Source of the DNA: Paracoccus indicus
GTDB taxonomy: Bacteria; Pseudomonadota; Alphaproteobacteria; Rhodobacterales; Rhodobacteraceae
Direction: 5' to 3'
Length of the DNA: 64,000 nt
Assembly (NCBI RefSeq): GCF_003056335.1
Contig: NZ_PYWA01000006.1
Location: 62,001 to 126,000, forward strand
The notes beneath the pieces were generated by a model. That model had not been told where the DNA came from, did no database searches, and saw nothing but the letters and a program-made list of their open reading frames with translations. Of this stretch, positions 45,851 to 54,930 are shown one piece after another. Position 1 is the first letter of the stretch. Every line of letters begins with the position of its first letter. The position numbers and the translations under genes were made by a program.

Positions 45851-47128
45851 ATGTCCGACACAATGATCACCGCCGCCCGCGCCATCCTGGCGCAAAACGA
45901 CCGCGGCACCTATACCGTGCCGACGCAGGGGCTGTATCCGTTCCAGTGGAACTGGGACAGCTGCCTCAGCGCCATCGGCTTCGGCCATTTCGACGAGGCC
46001 CGCGCCTGGACCGAGATCGAGACCCTGTTCGCCCATCAGTGGGATGACGGCATGGTGCCGCACATCATCTTCCACGAATTCGACGACGGCTATTTCCCCG
46101 GTCCCGGCGTGTGGAAGACCGGACGCGAGGTTCCCACCACCGGCATCACCCAGCCCGCGGTGGCAGGCTTTGCCGTGCGGCGCCTGTTCGAACGCGCCCG
46201 CGACAGCGACATGGCCCGCAGCCGCGCCCGCGCGCTGTTGCCCAAGATCGCCGCCTGGCACGACTGGTTCTTCCGTTGTCGCGATCCGCAGGGCACCGGG
46301 CTGGTGGCCATCATCCACCCGTGGGAATCCGGTCGCGACAATTCGGTTGACTGGGACGCAGCCCTTGACCGCGTGCCGACCGAAGGGGTCGAGCCCTTCA
46401 CCCGTCGCGACACCCAGCATGCCAACCCCGCCCATCGCCCCACCGACGATCAGTACAACCGCTTCATCTGGCTGGTGCAGCATTTCCGCGACATGGGGTG
46501 GGACAATGCGAAACTGCACGATGCCTCGCCCTTCCGGGTGGTCGATCCGGGCTTCAATGCCATCCTGATCCGCGCCTGCGCCGATCTGGCATGGCTGGCC
46601 CATGCGCTGGACATGCCCGAGATCGCCGCCCGCGCCCAGATGCAGGCGGACAAGGGCATCGCGGCCATGGAGACGCTGTGGAGCGATACGCATGGCCAAT
46701 ATCTCTGCTTCGACCGTGCCATCGGCGCGCTGGTGCCAAGCCCGTCCATCGGCGGTCTGCTGGCAGCCTTCGCCGCCATCCCGCAGGACCGTGCCGCCGC
46801 CATCGCGCAGCGCATCGCGACCCTTGGCGAAAAGCTGCCCCACCTCGTGCCCAGCCATGACCCTTCGGCGCCGGAATATGACGGCAAACGCTATTGGCGC
46901 GGCCCCATCTGGCTGATCGTCAACTACATGATCGCCGACGGCCTTTCCGCGGCGGGCCAGACGGCGGTGGCCGAACGCATCGTCAAGGACAGCCTGCGCC
47001 TGATCGATCAGGGCGGATTTGCCGAATATTACGACCCCATCACGGGCGAGGGCTGCGGCGGCGGCAGCTTCACATGGACCGCCGCCATGGTGATCGAATT
47101 CCTGACCGGCGAAAGACAGCCCGCATGA
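45851..47128 (+). CDS. GH63-type mannosyl/glucosylglycerate hydrolase-like enzyme
   Basis: 425 residues, an alpha/alpha-barrel glycosidase of the MGH1/GH63 type. The N-terminal YPFQWNWDSCLSAIGF and the WESGRDNSVDWD and EYYDPITGEGCGGGSFTWTA segments match mannosylglycerate and glucosylglycerate hydrolases. Asp163 (GRDNS) and Glu400 (TGEG) are the probable acid/base pair; their 237-residue spacing equals that I recall for the mycobacterial glucosylglycerate hydrolase. No signal peptide, so it acts on the imported solute in the cytoplasm. Overlaps the isomerase start (ATGA). Confidence 0.85.
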   Translation: MSDTMITAARAILAQNDRGTYTVPTQGLYPFQWNWDSCLSAIGFGHFDEARAWTEIETLFAHQWDDGMVPHIIFHEFDDGYFPGPGVWKTGREVPTTGITQPAVAGFAVRRLFERARDSDMARSRARALLPKIAAWHDWFFRCRDPQGTGLVAIIHPWESGRDNSVDWDAALDRVPTEGVEPFTRRDTQHANPAHRPTDDQYNRFIWLVQHFRDMGWDNAKLHDASPFRVVDPGFNAILIRACADLAWLAHALDMPEIAARAQMQADKGIAAMETLWSDTHGQYLCFDRAIGALVPSPSIGGLLAAFAAIPQDRAAAIAQRIATLGEKLPHLVPSHDPSAPEYDGKRYWRGPIWLIVNYMIADGLSAAGQTAVAERIVKDSLRLIDQGGFAEYYDPITGEGCGGGSFTWTAAMVIEFLTGERQPA

Positions 47129-47811
47129 AGCGCTCTGAGATCAACGATATTCTTGCGTCGGCGGACGAGATGATCCGCCGCCACGGATTTGCCCTGCCGC
47201 CTTTCGCCTATTGGTCACCCGAGGAGTTCAGGGCCAAGGCCGATACGGCACGCCATCTGATCGACACGCGTTGCGGATGGGACATTACCGACTATGGCGC
47301 GGGCGATTTTCAGGGGATGGGGCTGTTCCTGTTCACCCTGCGCAACGGTCTGCTGTCGGATCTGCGGCAAGGCGGCGGCATGTGCTATGCCGAAAAGCTG
47401 CTGATCTCGCGGCAGGATCAGATCAGCCCGATGCACACCCATGCGCTGAAGGCCGAAGACATCATCAACCGCGGCGGCGCGACGCTGGTGGTCGAGCTGT
47501 TCGGTTCGGACGATCATGGCGCCTTCGCCGAGGATCGCGGCGGCACGGTCTGGTGCGACGGCATCCGGCGCGATTTCGCGCCCGGCGAGAAACTGCGTCT
47601 TGCCCCCGGTGAAAGCGTGACCCTGCGCCCCGGCGACTGGCATGCCTTCTGGGGCGAGGGCGGCGACGTCCTGATCGGCGAGGTCAGCACCGTCAACGAT
47701 GATGAGACCGATAACATCTTCCGCGATCCCATCGGTCGTTTCGCCACCATTAAGGAAGATACCGCCCCCGTGCATCTGCTGGTCAGCGATTACGCCGCAA
47801 GGCTGGGTTGA
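47125..47811 (+). CDS. D-lyxose/D-mannose ketol-isomerase
   Basis: 228 residues, cupin fold, of the EcSI-type D-lyxose isomerase family, which also converts D-mannose to D-fructose. Metal ligands His104, His106, Glu111 (MHTHALKAED) and His173 (DWHAF) correspond within one or two residues to His103, His105, Glu110 and His171 of E. coli EcSI. Coupled to the hydrolase, it would turn released mannose into fructose. This favours mannosylglycerate over glucosylglycerate as substrate. Confidence 0.87.
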   Translation: MKRSEINDILASADEMIRRHGFALPPFAYWSPEEFRAKADTARHLIDTRCGWDITDYGAGDFQGMGLFLFTLRNGLLSDLRQGGGMCYAEKLLISRQDQISPMHTHALKAEDIINRGGATLVVELFGSDDHGAFAEDRGGTVWCDGIRRDFAPGEKLRLAPGESVTLRPGDWHAFWGEGGDVLIGEVSTVNDDETDNIFRDPIGRFATIKEDTAPVHLLVSDYAARLG

Positions 47812-47814
47812 TCG

Positions 47815-49089
47815 ATGGATACGAATGCTGTCCTTGCCGATCCACGGGGCTTCCTGACGCGGCTTTTCGACTGCGCCGTCGCGGTCGCCGATCCCATGCG
47901 GGTTGTGGCCGCCCATCTGCCACCGCGGCCCAGGGGGCGACTGGTGGTGATCGGCGCGGGCAAGGCCAGCGCGCGCATGGCCGAGGCGGTCGAGGCGCAT
48001 TACGGACCATGCGAGGGTCTGGTCATCACGCGATACGGCTATGGCAGGCCCTGCGAAGGGATCGAGATCGTCGAGGCCGCGCATCCCGTCCCCGACGCGG
48101 CGGGCGAGGCGGCAACTCAGCGCATGTTGGATCTTGTGTCCGGCCTTGGCCCCGACGATCTGGTGCTGGCCCTGATTTCGGGGGGCGGATCGGCCCTGCT
48201 GTGTGCCCCCACCGACGGCCTGACGCTGGATGACAAGATCGCGGTCAATCAGGCGCTTCTGGCCTCCGGTGCGCCGATCGGCGAGATGAACCTGGTGCGC
48301 AAGCATCTCAGCCGGGTCAAGGGCGGGCAACTGGCCGCCGCCTGCCATCCCGCGCGCCTGCTGACGCTGCTGATCTCGGATGTGCCGGGCGACGATCCGG
48401 CGGCGATCGCCTCGGGGCCCACGGTGGGCGAGGCGTCGACGGCCAAGGACGCCCTGGCGATCCTGGACGACAGGCGGATTTCGATGCCGGCGGCGGTGCG
48501 TGCTATGCTGGAACGCGGATCATCGGTCCTGACCCCCGACGATCCCCGATTGAGCCGCGCAACCACCCGGATCATTGCAGCCCCGTCACAGTCGCTGGAC
48601 GCTGCCGCGCAGGTGGCAAGGGCCGCAGGCATCGAGACGCGCATTCTGGGGGATGCGCTGGAAGGCGAGGCGCGGATGCTGGGTGCGGAACATGCGGCGA
48701 TGGGACTGGACCTGCGTGCCGAGGCCGCAAGGCTGGGCCGTCCGATCATTCTGCTGTCGGGTGGCGAATGCACGGTGACGCGGCAGGGTGACGGCATCGG
48801 TGGTCCGAATGCGGAATACGCGCTTGCCGCCGCCATCGCCTTGCATGGCCAGAGGGGTGTCCACGTGTTGGCCTGCGATACCGATGGCGTCGACGGCGCG
48901 GCAGAGGTGGCCGGTGCCTATGCCGACCCCACGACGTTGGATCGGGCCGGACAGCGCGGCATCGATGCGGGGAACGCGCTGGCACGCAACGACGCGCACG
49001 GGTTCTTCGGCGCGGTCGATGGCAGCATCGTCACGGGTCCGACCTTGACGAACGTCAACGATTTCAGGGCCGTGCTTGTGCTGCCATAG
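47815..49089 (+). CDS. Glycerate 2-kinase (MOFRL/DUF4147 family)
   Basis: 424 residues. Motifs LISGGGSALLCAPTDGLTLDD, ISDVPGDDPAAIASGPT and LLSGGECTVT define type 2 glycerate kinases (also annotated hydroxypyruvate reductase, TtuD), which make 2-phosphoglycerate from D-glycerate and ATP. It begins 4 bases after the isomerase and completes the route from glycosylglycerate to central metabolism. Last gene of the operon. Confidence 0.9.
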   Translation: MDTNAVLADPRGFLTRLFDCAVAVADPMRVVAAHLPPRPRGRLVVIGAGKASARMAEAVEAHYGPCEGLVITRYGYGRPCEGIEIVEAAHPVPDAAGEAATQRMLDLVSGLGPDDLVLALISGGGSALLCAPTDGLTLDDKIAVNQALLASGAPIGEMNLVRKHLSRVKGGQLAAACHPARLLTLLISDVPGDDPAAIASGPTVGEASTAKDALAILDDRRISMPAAVRAMLERGSSVLTPDDPRLSRATTRIIAAPSQSLDAAAQVARAAGIETRILGDALEGEARMLGAEHAAMGLDLRAEAARLGRPIILLSGGECTVTRQGDGIGGPNAEYALAAAIALHGQRGVHVLACDTDGVDGAAEVAGAYADPTTLDRAGQRGIDAGNALARNDAHGFFGAVDGSIVTGPTLTNVNDFRAVLVLP

Positions 49090-49787
49090 TGGATCGGGCG
49101 TTTTCTGGGAACGGACCGGCACGGCCTTTCCCCAAGGCTTCCCGCCCACCATGCGCCTTTTCTTGGGCAAGGGTCCGGCAACTGCTGAACCCTATCTTCG
49201 ATCCATGGTTCGCCAGGCATATGATGACCGGGACGGGCGATTGTCTGGTGGCGATCTGCCAAGGTTTCGCGTTCTGGCTTTCCGGATCGACGGCTTTATC
49301 AGCCAGAGGCACCGTAATTGCGGCGCTGCCGATACGTGGAAACGCCTTTGCCTTGCTGATCGCGCATGCGATGCCCTTGCCGATCAGCCCTCTCCCTGCC
49401 GAATACGAAACTCTGATCGCCGCTTTGGCTGGAACGGTCACCATGCAAAGGATCGGGCAATACGGCGGCATATTGGCCGATCCTTCGTGCAGTCGTCTTG
49501 GCAGTTTGGCGCAGGTCGGACGCGCTGATGCCGCCTTGTGCCATAGCGGCCAAGGGTCCTCTTGCCAAGACTGCCGGCACCGCTATCGGGCCTGCACTCC
49601 GACTGCCGAGATCAAGACCATCGCCCACGAAACGATCAAGACAGCCGAAAGATCAAAAACGGGATGTCCAGATCGGTGGCGACGCAAGTGAGGCTTTAAG
49701 TCTCGGGACGGTCGGCAATCCAGCCCCCCCCACATGGTCGATGATGGGGAACGGCATCCTGCCACGGTGTCGGGGCAGCCTGTCTGG
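49090..49787. other. Gene-free region after the glycosylglycerate operon
   Basis: 698 bases without a supportable gene. Overlapping frames on both strands have patches that look protein-like but with no start, ribosome site or recognisable family; decayed coding DNA is possible. Confidence 0.45.
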
Positions 49788-50774
49788 TCACAGCTCGATC
49801 ACGACCTTTCCAAGGGCCTGACCGCTTTTCAGATGGGTATAGGCGGCGCCGGTTTCCGGGATGGCGAAGCGGGTGTCATCCAGCAGCGGCTCGACCACCC
49901 CCGCATCGACCAGATCTGCCAGTTGCGCCAGGATCCGGCCATGCGCGGCGCGGTTCACGTCGTGCAGCATCGGCAGCAGCATGAAGACGACATGCAGCGA
50001 CAGTCCCTTGAAATGCGCGGGGCTCAGGTCGATCTCGGACAGGGCCACGGTCGTGACGACATGGACGTTCAGCGAAGCGGCCGCGAACGAGTTGGTCAGG
50101 TTCGCCCCGCCCACCGTATCGAAGATCGCATCGAAGCCCTTGCCGTCGGTGTCGCGGGCCACGTAATCCTCGACCGCCGTGGTCCTGAAATCGACCGGCT
50201 TGGCGCCATAGCCCCCGATCACCTGCATCTGCGCGTCACCGCTGCCGGTGGCCGTGACTTCGGCACCCATGCGTCGCGCCAGCTGGACGGCCAGATGGCC
50301 CACCCCGCCCGCGCCGCCGTGCACAAGCACCTTCTGACCTGCGCCCACGCCCGCGCGGTGCAGACCCTCCCATGCGGTGATGCCGACCAGCGGCAGGGCG
50401 GCGGCCTGACGCATCGACAGGCCTTGCGGTTTCTTCGCGATCAGCCGGGCGTCGGCGGGCATGTATTCGGCCAGCGCACCCTGAAGATCGGCCAGCCCGC
50501 CCGCGCAGCCGTAAACCTCATCGCCAATGGCGAATTCCGTGACGCCTTCGCCCAGTTCCTCGACGGTGCCGGCGAAATCCATGCCCAGGATGGCGGGCAA
50601 GGCAGGCGACAGCGGCAGGTCCCCGCCCATGTCCTTGATCATCGTGTCGATGGTGTTGACGCTGGTCGCCTTGATGCGGACGATCACATGGCCGGGCTTG
50701 GCGCTTGGACGGGGAACCTCGACCTCGTGGAAGCTGGCGTCGGGGCCGTATTCGCTCAGGATCATGGCTTTCAT
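49788..50774 (-). CDS. Zinc-independent NADPH:quinone oxidoreductase-like dehydrogenase
   Basis: 328 residues of the quinone-reductase branch of the medium-chain dehydrogenases: ILGMDFAGTVEELGEGV, LVHGGAGGVGHLAVQLARRMGA. It lacks the zinc cysteines of alcohol dehydrogenases. Such enzymes reduce quinones or activated alkenes with NADPH. ATG 50774 with GAAAGGA upstream. Last gene of a five-gene minus-strand cluster opposite a LysR regulator. Confidence 0.88.
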   Translation of the reverse strand: MKAMILSEYGPDASFHEVEVPRPSAKPGHVIVRIKATSVNTIDTMIKDMGGDLPLSPALPAILGMDFAGTVEELGEGVTEFAIGDEVYGCAGGLADLQGALAEYMPADARLIAKKPQGLSMRQAAALPLVGITAWEGLHRAGVGAGQKVLVHGGAGGVGHLAVQLARRMGAEVTATGSGDAQMQVIGGYGAKPVDFRTTAVEDYVARDTDGKGFDAIFDTVGGANLTNSFAAASLNVHVVTTVALSEIDLSPAHFKGLSLHVVFMLLPMLHDVNRAAHGRILAQLADLVDAGVVEPLLDDTRFAIPETGAAYTHLKSGQALGKVVIEL

Positions 50775-50786
50775 GTCTTTATCCTT

Positions 50787-51563
50787 TCAAAGGTCTGCAA
50801 GAAGGGTGTCGATCCGGGCCGCGACGGATGCGACCTCGGTTTCGCGATAGCGCGGGGCAAGCCTGCAGGCGTCGTTGTCGTAGTAACGGCCCGTGGTATC
50901 GGCGAATTCATCCGACAGCGCGGCGCGGACAAGGATATCCACGCCGATGTTCAGGTCGTTCCCCGAGGTGCCGAAGCCCTCGCGCACCATGCGCGTCGCC
51001 AGCAGGGACGCAGGGTTCACCGCCAGCGACACGGGGCCGTCCGGGTGGGCATCGCCGAAGGCCTGGTTCCACAGCGTGATGGCCAGCTTGCTTTGGGCAT
51101 AGGCCTCCATGTGGTCCAGGGGCCGCCTGCCTTCCAGCGCGTCGATGTCCACGCGGGCCTGTGCCGCCGAGGACAGGTGGACGATGCGGCCCGTTCGCGG
51201 GATCACCGGCAGAAGCCGCTGCGCCAGAAGCGCCGAGGCCACCGTGTTCACGGCAAAGCGAACATCCAGACCGCCCGCCCGCGTCTGCGCGGTCCTGAAG
51301 ACCCCCGCGTTGTTGATCAGCACGTCGATCCGCTGATGGTCGGCCAGAAGGCGGTCGGCCATCGCGGCGACCTGCGCCAGGTCCGACAGATCGGCCTGCT
51401 GCGTGGTCACGGTGGCACCGGTCCGGCGCAGGGCTGCGGCGGTCTGATCCAGCTTTGCCGCATCGCGGCCATGGACGATCAGCGTGTGACCCTGTTCCGC
51501 CAGGGCCTGCGCGGTGGCGCGGCCCAGGCCCTGCGTGGCGCCGGTGATCAGGATGGTCTTCAT
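50787..51563 (-). CDS. SDR family NAD(P)-dependent oxidoreductase
   Basis: 258 residues. TGATQGLGRATAQALA (cofactor), NNAGV, and YAQSKLA (YxxxK) are intact, resembling retinol-dehydrogenase/WW-domain oxidoreductase-like SDRs. GGAGG upstream of ATG 51563; 12 bases from the next gene, so cotranscribed. Confidence 0.88.
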   Translation of the reverse strand: MKTILITGATQGLGRATAQALAEQGHTLIVHGRDAAKLDQTAAALRRTGATVTTQQADLSDLAQVAAMADRLLADHQRIDVLINNAGVFRTAQTRAGGLDVRFAVNTVASALLAQRLLPVIPRTGRIVHLSSAAQARVDIDALEGRRPLDHMEAYAQSKLAITLWNQAFGDAHPDGPVSLAVNPASLLATRMVREGFGTSGNDLNIGVDILVRAALSDEFADTTGRYYDNDACRLAPRYRETEVASVAARIDTLLADL

Positions 51564-51575
51564 GGGTATCCTCCT

Positions 51576-52535
51576 TCAGTGGAAATGCGGCAGCACGTCG
51601 TGGGCCAACTGGTCCAGCGTCTGGTTGATCGGCGCGCGGTTGAAGCGCAGGTTCAGGGCAACGTGGTTGACGCCCATCGCCCGCAGCTGCTTCAGATGGG
51701 CCGTCAGCCAGCGATGCCCTGCGCGAAAGCCCAGATGGATGGGTTGCGGCCCTTCGTCGGGGTCTGCGGCAAGGTCGATGTAGAGCGGCTGCAGCACGGG
51801 TTTAGGGGGCTGTCCAAGGTCGTCCAGACGCGCCCGCCAGTCGGACAGCACCTGATGCTGCATCTGCATGGGGCGCGGATAGGTCATCCAGCCGTCGCCA
51901 TGCTGCGCGATCCAGTCGGGCGACTGCCTGCTGGAGCCGGTGATCAGCAGGGGCAGCCTGCCGCCCCGCGGCTTGGGCAACATCTCGATCGTGCCATCGG
52001 TGCGCCCGAAGCGGTTGTCGATGCGCGGGGCGGTGCTGCCCATCGCGCGGATATAGTCGATGGCCGCGCGAAAGGCCTCGCCCCGATCGTCGAAATCGGC
52101 GTTCATGGCCGGGTATTCGTCGGGCCGGTCGCCCGATGCGACGCCCAGGATCACGCGCCCGCCGGACAGCTGGTCCACGCTGGCCGCGGCCTTGGCCACA
52201 TGGGCCGGATGGCGCAGCGGCAGGACGACCGAGGACACCCCAAGCGCGATCCGCGATGTCTGCGCGGCCAGATAGCCCAGATAGACGAAGGGGTCGTAAA
52301 GCTGCCCCGCATCCCCGAAGCCCGGAACGTCGAAGGGAACGTCCCGCAACCAGGCGGCCCGAAAGCCAAGCGCCTCGGCCAGTTGCACGCGGGCCGGATG
52401 GTCCGACATGTCCGGCACCCTGCTGTCGGGATAGGCGGCGATCGGCACCACCAGACCAAGGCTGAGACGTCCGGCACGAAATGTCTGGTCATAGCCGCGA
52501 TTGATCCGGGCAAAGCCGTCGATATTGTCACGCAT
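51576..52535 (-). CDS. Luciferase-like (LLM class) oxidoreductase
   Basis: 319 residues, bacterial luciferase-like TIM barrel: RLSLGLVVPIAAYPDS, YLAAQTSRIALGVSSVVLPL, SGGRVILGVASGDRPDEY. Such enzymes are FMN- or F420-dependent monooxygenases or reductases. FMN is the likelier cofactor in this lineage. ATG 52535 with AAGGAG upstream. Confidence 0.87.
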   Translation of the reverse strand: MRDNIDGFARINRGYDQTFRAGRLSLGLVVPIAAYPDSRVPDMSDHPARVQLAEALGFRAAWLRDVPFDVPGFGDAGQLYDPFVYLGYLAAQTSRIALGVSSVVLPLRHPAHVAKAAASVDQLSGGRVILGVASGDRPDEYPAMNADFDDRGEAFRAAIDYIRAMGSTAPRIDNRFGRTDGTIEMLPKPRGGRLPLLITGSSRQSPDWIAQHGDGWMTYPRPMQMQHQVLSDWRARLDDLGQPPKPVLQPLYIDLAADPDEGPQPIHLGFRAGHRWLTAHLKQLRAMGVNHVALNLRFNRAPINQTLDQLAHDVLPHFH

Positions 52536-52564
52536 GGGCGCCGCTCCTTGGTCGGTGGTGGCGA

Positions 52565-52867
52565 TCAGGCAAGGTCGTCCTTGCCCTCGATCAGCCAGTG
52601 GAAGCTTTCCGAACCGGCCTGACGCGCCTTCAGATGCGGCACATATTCCCGATCGGCGATGAAAGCCTTGGCCGCTTCCTCCGAGGGCCATTCGATCAGC
52701 ACGCGCAATCCCGCCGTGCGCCCCTGACCTTCGATCTGTTCGTGGCGCGCGTTGCGGGCCAGGAACCTGCCGCCATGGCGGGCCAATGCCGTCTTGGCTG
52801 CCGAGAGATAGCCGGGGATCCAGTCTTCGCTGGTCGGGGTCACTTCAAGCACGGAATAATAGGTCAC
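52565..52867 (-). CDS. DUF1330 family protein
   Basis: 100 residues from GTG 52867 with GAAAGGAAG upstream. Ferredoxin-like alpha/beta fold of the DUF1330/ABM type: GGRFLARNARHEQIEGQ, LRVLIEWPSEEAAKAFIADREY. Function unknown; such small proteins often accompany oxidoreductases of small aromatic or carbonyl compounds. Confidence 0.82.
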   Translation of the reverse strand: MTYYSVLEVTPTSEDWIPGYLSAAKTALARHGGRFLARNARHEQIEGQGRTAGLRVLIEWPSEEAAKAFIADREYVPHLKARQAGSESFHWLIEGKDDLA

Positions 52868-52897
52868 GATCGCTTCCTTTCGATGGTTCGGGCGATG

Positions 52898-53893
52898 TCA
52901 GGCAGACAGACCCGGCAGGACCTGCTTGCCGATGACACGGCCGCTTTCCTGCCGTTCATGGGCCTCGGTCAGGCTCTGCACGGTCAGTTCGTCGGCGCGT
53001 TCGGTGACGGTGGACACCAGCGACCCTGCATCCAACATCCGGGACACGCGGTTCAGCAGGTCGCGCTGCGCTTCCATGTCGGTTCCGAACATCGAACGGG
53101 TGAACATGAACTCCCACGAGATGCTCAGCGCCTTGGGTTTGGCGGAGGTGATGTCCAGCGCCTGCGGATCGTCGATCAGCGCGATATGGCCGCGCGGGGC
53201 GATCAGCTCGACGATGGCGGGCCAATGCTGGTCGGTGGCCGTCAGACCCGCGACATAGGTGGGCGACAGCCCCAGGTCGCGCAGCTGCGCCACCATGTCG
53301 CCGCGGTGGTCGATGACGTGATCGGCCCCCATGCGACGCACCCAATCCTGCGTTTCCGGGCGCGAGGCCGTGGCGATCACGGTCAGCCCCGTCAACCGCT
53401 TGGCCAGCTGGATCAGGATCGAGCCGACACCCCCCGCACCGCCGATGACCAGCAGGCTTTGCCCCTGCCCGCCGCCCTCGGTCAGGCGGAAGCTGTCGAA
53501 CAGCATTTCCCACGCGGTGATCGAGGTCAGCGGCATGCCGGCGGCCTCGGGGAACCCGAGGCTTGCGGGCTTGCGACCGACGATGCGTTCGTCAACTGCG
53601 TGAAATTCCGCGTTGGTGCCCGCGCGGGTCACGTCGCCGGCATAGAAGACTTCGTCCCCGACGGCATGGCCCGTCACCTCGGCGCCGATGGCCACCACCA
53701 CGCCTGCTGCGTCAAAGCCCAGGATGTCGAAACCCGCAGGGCCGCGTGCCGCCCGCAGCTTGACGTCGACCGGATTGACCGAGATGCCCTTGACCGCGAC
53801 GATCAGGTCGCGCGGGCCGGGTTCGGGGCGCGCGACCTGCTGCATGGTCAGGACGTCTGCGGGGCCGGTGTTGTGATAGCCAATGGCTTTCAT
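52898..53893 (-). CDS. Zinc-binding-type alcohol dehydrogenase family protein (quinone reductase-like)
   Basis: 331 residues. [20 protein letters not shown] and [20 protein letters not shown] place it in the MDR superfamily, quinone-reductase-like branch (YhfP/zinc-binding dehydrogenase name), without structural zinc cysteines. ATG 53893 with AAGGATC upstream. First gene of the cluster, divergent from lysR. Confidence 0.87.
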   Translation of the reverse strand: MKAIGYHNTGPADVLTMQQVARPEPGPRDLIVAVKGISVNPVDVKLRAARGPAGFDILGFDAAGVVVAIGAEVTGHAVGDEVFYAGDVTRAGTNAEFHAVDERIVGRKPASLGFPEAAGMPLTSITAWEMLFDSFRLTEGGGQGQSLLVIGGAGGVGSILIQLAKRLTGLTVIATASRPETQDWVRRMGADHVIDHRGDMVAQLRDLGLSPTYVAGLTATDQHWPAIVELIAPRGHIALIDDPQALDITSAKPKALSISWEFMFTRSMFGTDMEAQRDLLNRVSRMLDAGSLVSTVTERADELTVQSLTEAHERQESGRVIGKQVLPGLSA

Positions 53894-53949
53894 GATGGTG
53901 ATCCTTACTGTCTTTTGTCCCCCAACAGATACAGCTTTGTTTTTTTATA

Positions 53950-53984
53950 AAAACGGTGCATATCCGACTTCAGTTTTCCGTTTT
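53950..53984. promoter_or_regulatory. Inverted repeat in the lysR/oxidoreductase intergenic region
   Basis: AAAACGG (53950-53956) and CCGTTTT (53978-53984) are exact 7-bp inverted copies 21 bases apart in the 104-base divergent region. They could be the binding site of the LysR regulator encoded just to the right. Confidence 0.4.
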
Positions 53985-53997
53985 GCGAGATAATGGA

Positions 53998-54915
53998 ATG
54001 GATACCGAGATCCTGCGCCTGTTCGTTGCCGCGGCCGAACGGCTGAACATCTCGGCTGCGGGACGCAGCCTGGGGCTGGCCCCGGCCATTGCCAGCGCGC
54101 GACTTGCCAAGCTGGAACACGAGCTGGGCGCCGAGCTGTTGCACCGCACCACGCGCAAGGTGTCCCTGTCGCAAGAGGGCGCGGCCTTCCTGCCCTATGC
54201 GCGCGACATCCTTGCCCAATCCGAAGCCGCACGCGCCGCGCTTGGGCTGGACGCCGACAAGCCGTCGGGCATCCTGCGCTTTGCCGCACCCAGCAGCTTT
54301 GCCCAGCTGCACATCATGCCGCTGCTGCCGGAATTCCATGCCCTCTATCCCGACATCGTTCTGGATCTGCGCCTGTCCGACACCCGCTTCGACCTGATCG
54401 AGGGCAGCTTCGATCTGGCCCTGCGCAGCGCACCCTTGCAGGACAGCAGCCTGCGTGGTCGCAAGCTGGGCGACGACATGCGCATCCTTTGTGCCGCGCC
54501 CGATTACCTTGCACGGCGCGGCACGCCCGCCACCCCCGAGGATCTGCAGGGCCACGACCTTCTGTCATGGACCAGCACCGCCCCCCGCGACCTGATATCG
54601 GATGGCAAACGCTTCACGCTGGACCCGAAAACGATGCACTGCCGCACGATCATCGACGACGGCGCATCGCAGCGCATCGCCACGGTCGCGGGCGGCGGCA
54701 TCTCGATCAATTCGGTCTGGAGCGTCGCGCATGACCTTCGTGCGGGCCGCCTCGTGCAGATCCTGCCACGGTGGGAGTTGGCGGGCGCATCGGTCCTGTG
54801 GCTGATCTATCCGCGGTCGAACGTGCTGACGCCGAAGGTCCGATGCTTCATGGATTTCATCCTGGGGGCCCGATTGCCCGACCGCTGGCTGCTTTGCCCC
54901 GATGGAAAGGCGTGA
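53998..54915 (+). CDS. LysR family transcriptional regulator
   Basis: 305 residues. N-terminal winged helix (EILRLFVAAAERLNISAAGR) and the LysR substrate domain (LRFAAPSSFAQLHIMPLLPE). It is of the CrgA-like group that often represses divergent oxidoreductase genes. ATG 53998 chosen; an in-frame ATG at 53956 lies within the repeat. Convergent with the ABC operon 15 bases downstream. Confidence 0.88.
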   Translation: MDTEILRLFVAAAERLNISAAGRSLGLAPAIASARLAKLEHELGAELLHRTTRKVSLSQEGAAFLPYARDILAQSEAARAALGLDADKPSGILRFAAPSSFAQLHIMPLLPEFHALYPDIVLDLRLSDTRFDLIEGSFDLALRSAPLQDSSLRGRKLGDDMRILCAAPDYLARRGTPATPEDLQGHDLLSWTSTAPRDLISDGKRFTLDPKTMHCRTIIDDGASQRIATVAGGGISINSVWSVAHDLRAGRLVQILPRWELAGASVLWLIYPRSNVLTPKVRCFMDFILGARLPDRWLLCPDGKA

Positions 54916-54930
54916 CGGGGCCGGCGACGC

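Noticed and set aside
49090..49787. Decayed transposase
   Set aside because: Some frames look protein-like, but I could not find a DDE-type motif, terminal inverted repeats or target duplications.
49734..52622. 962-codon plus-strand frame
   Set aside because: Antisense to three well-defined oxidoreductase genes, with their ribosome sites and motifs intact on the minus strand.
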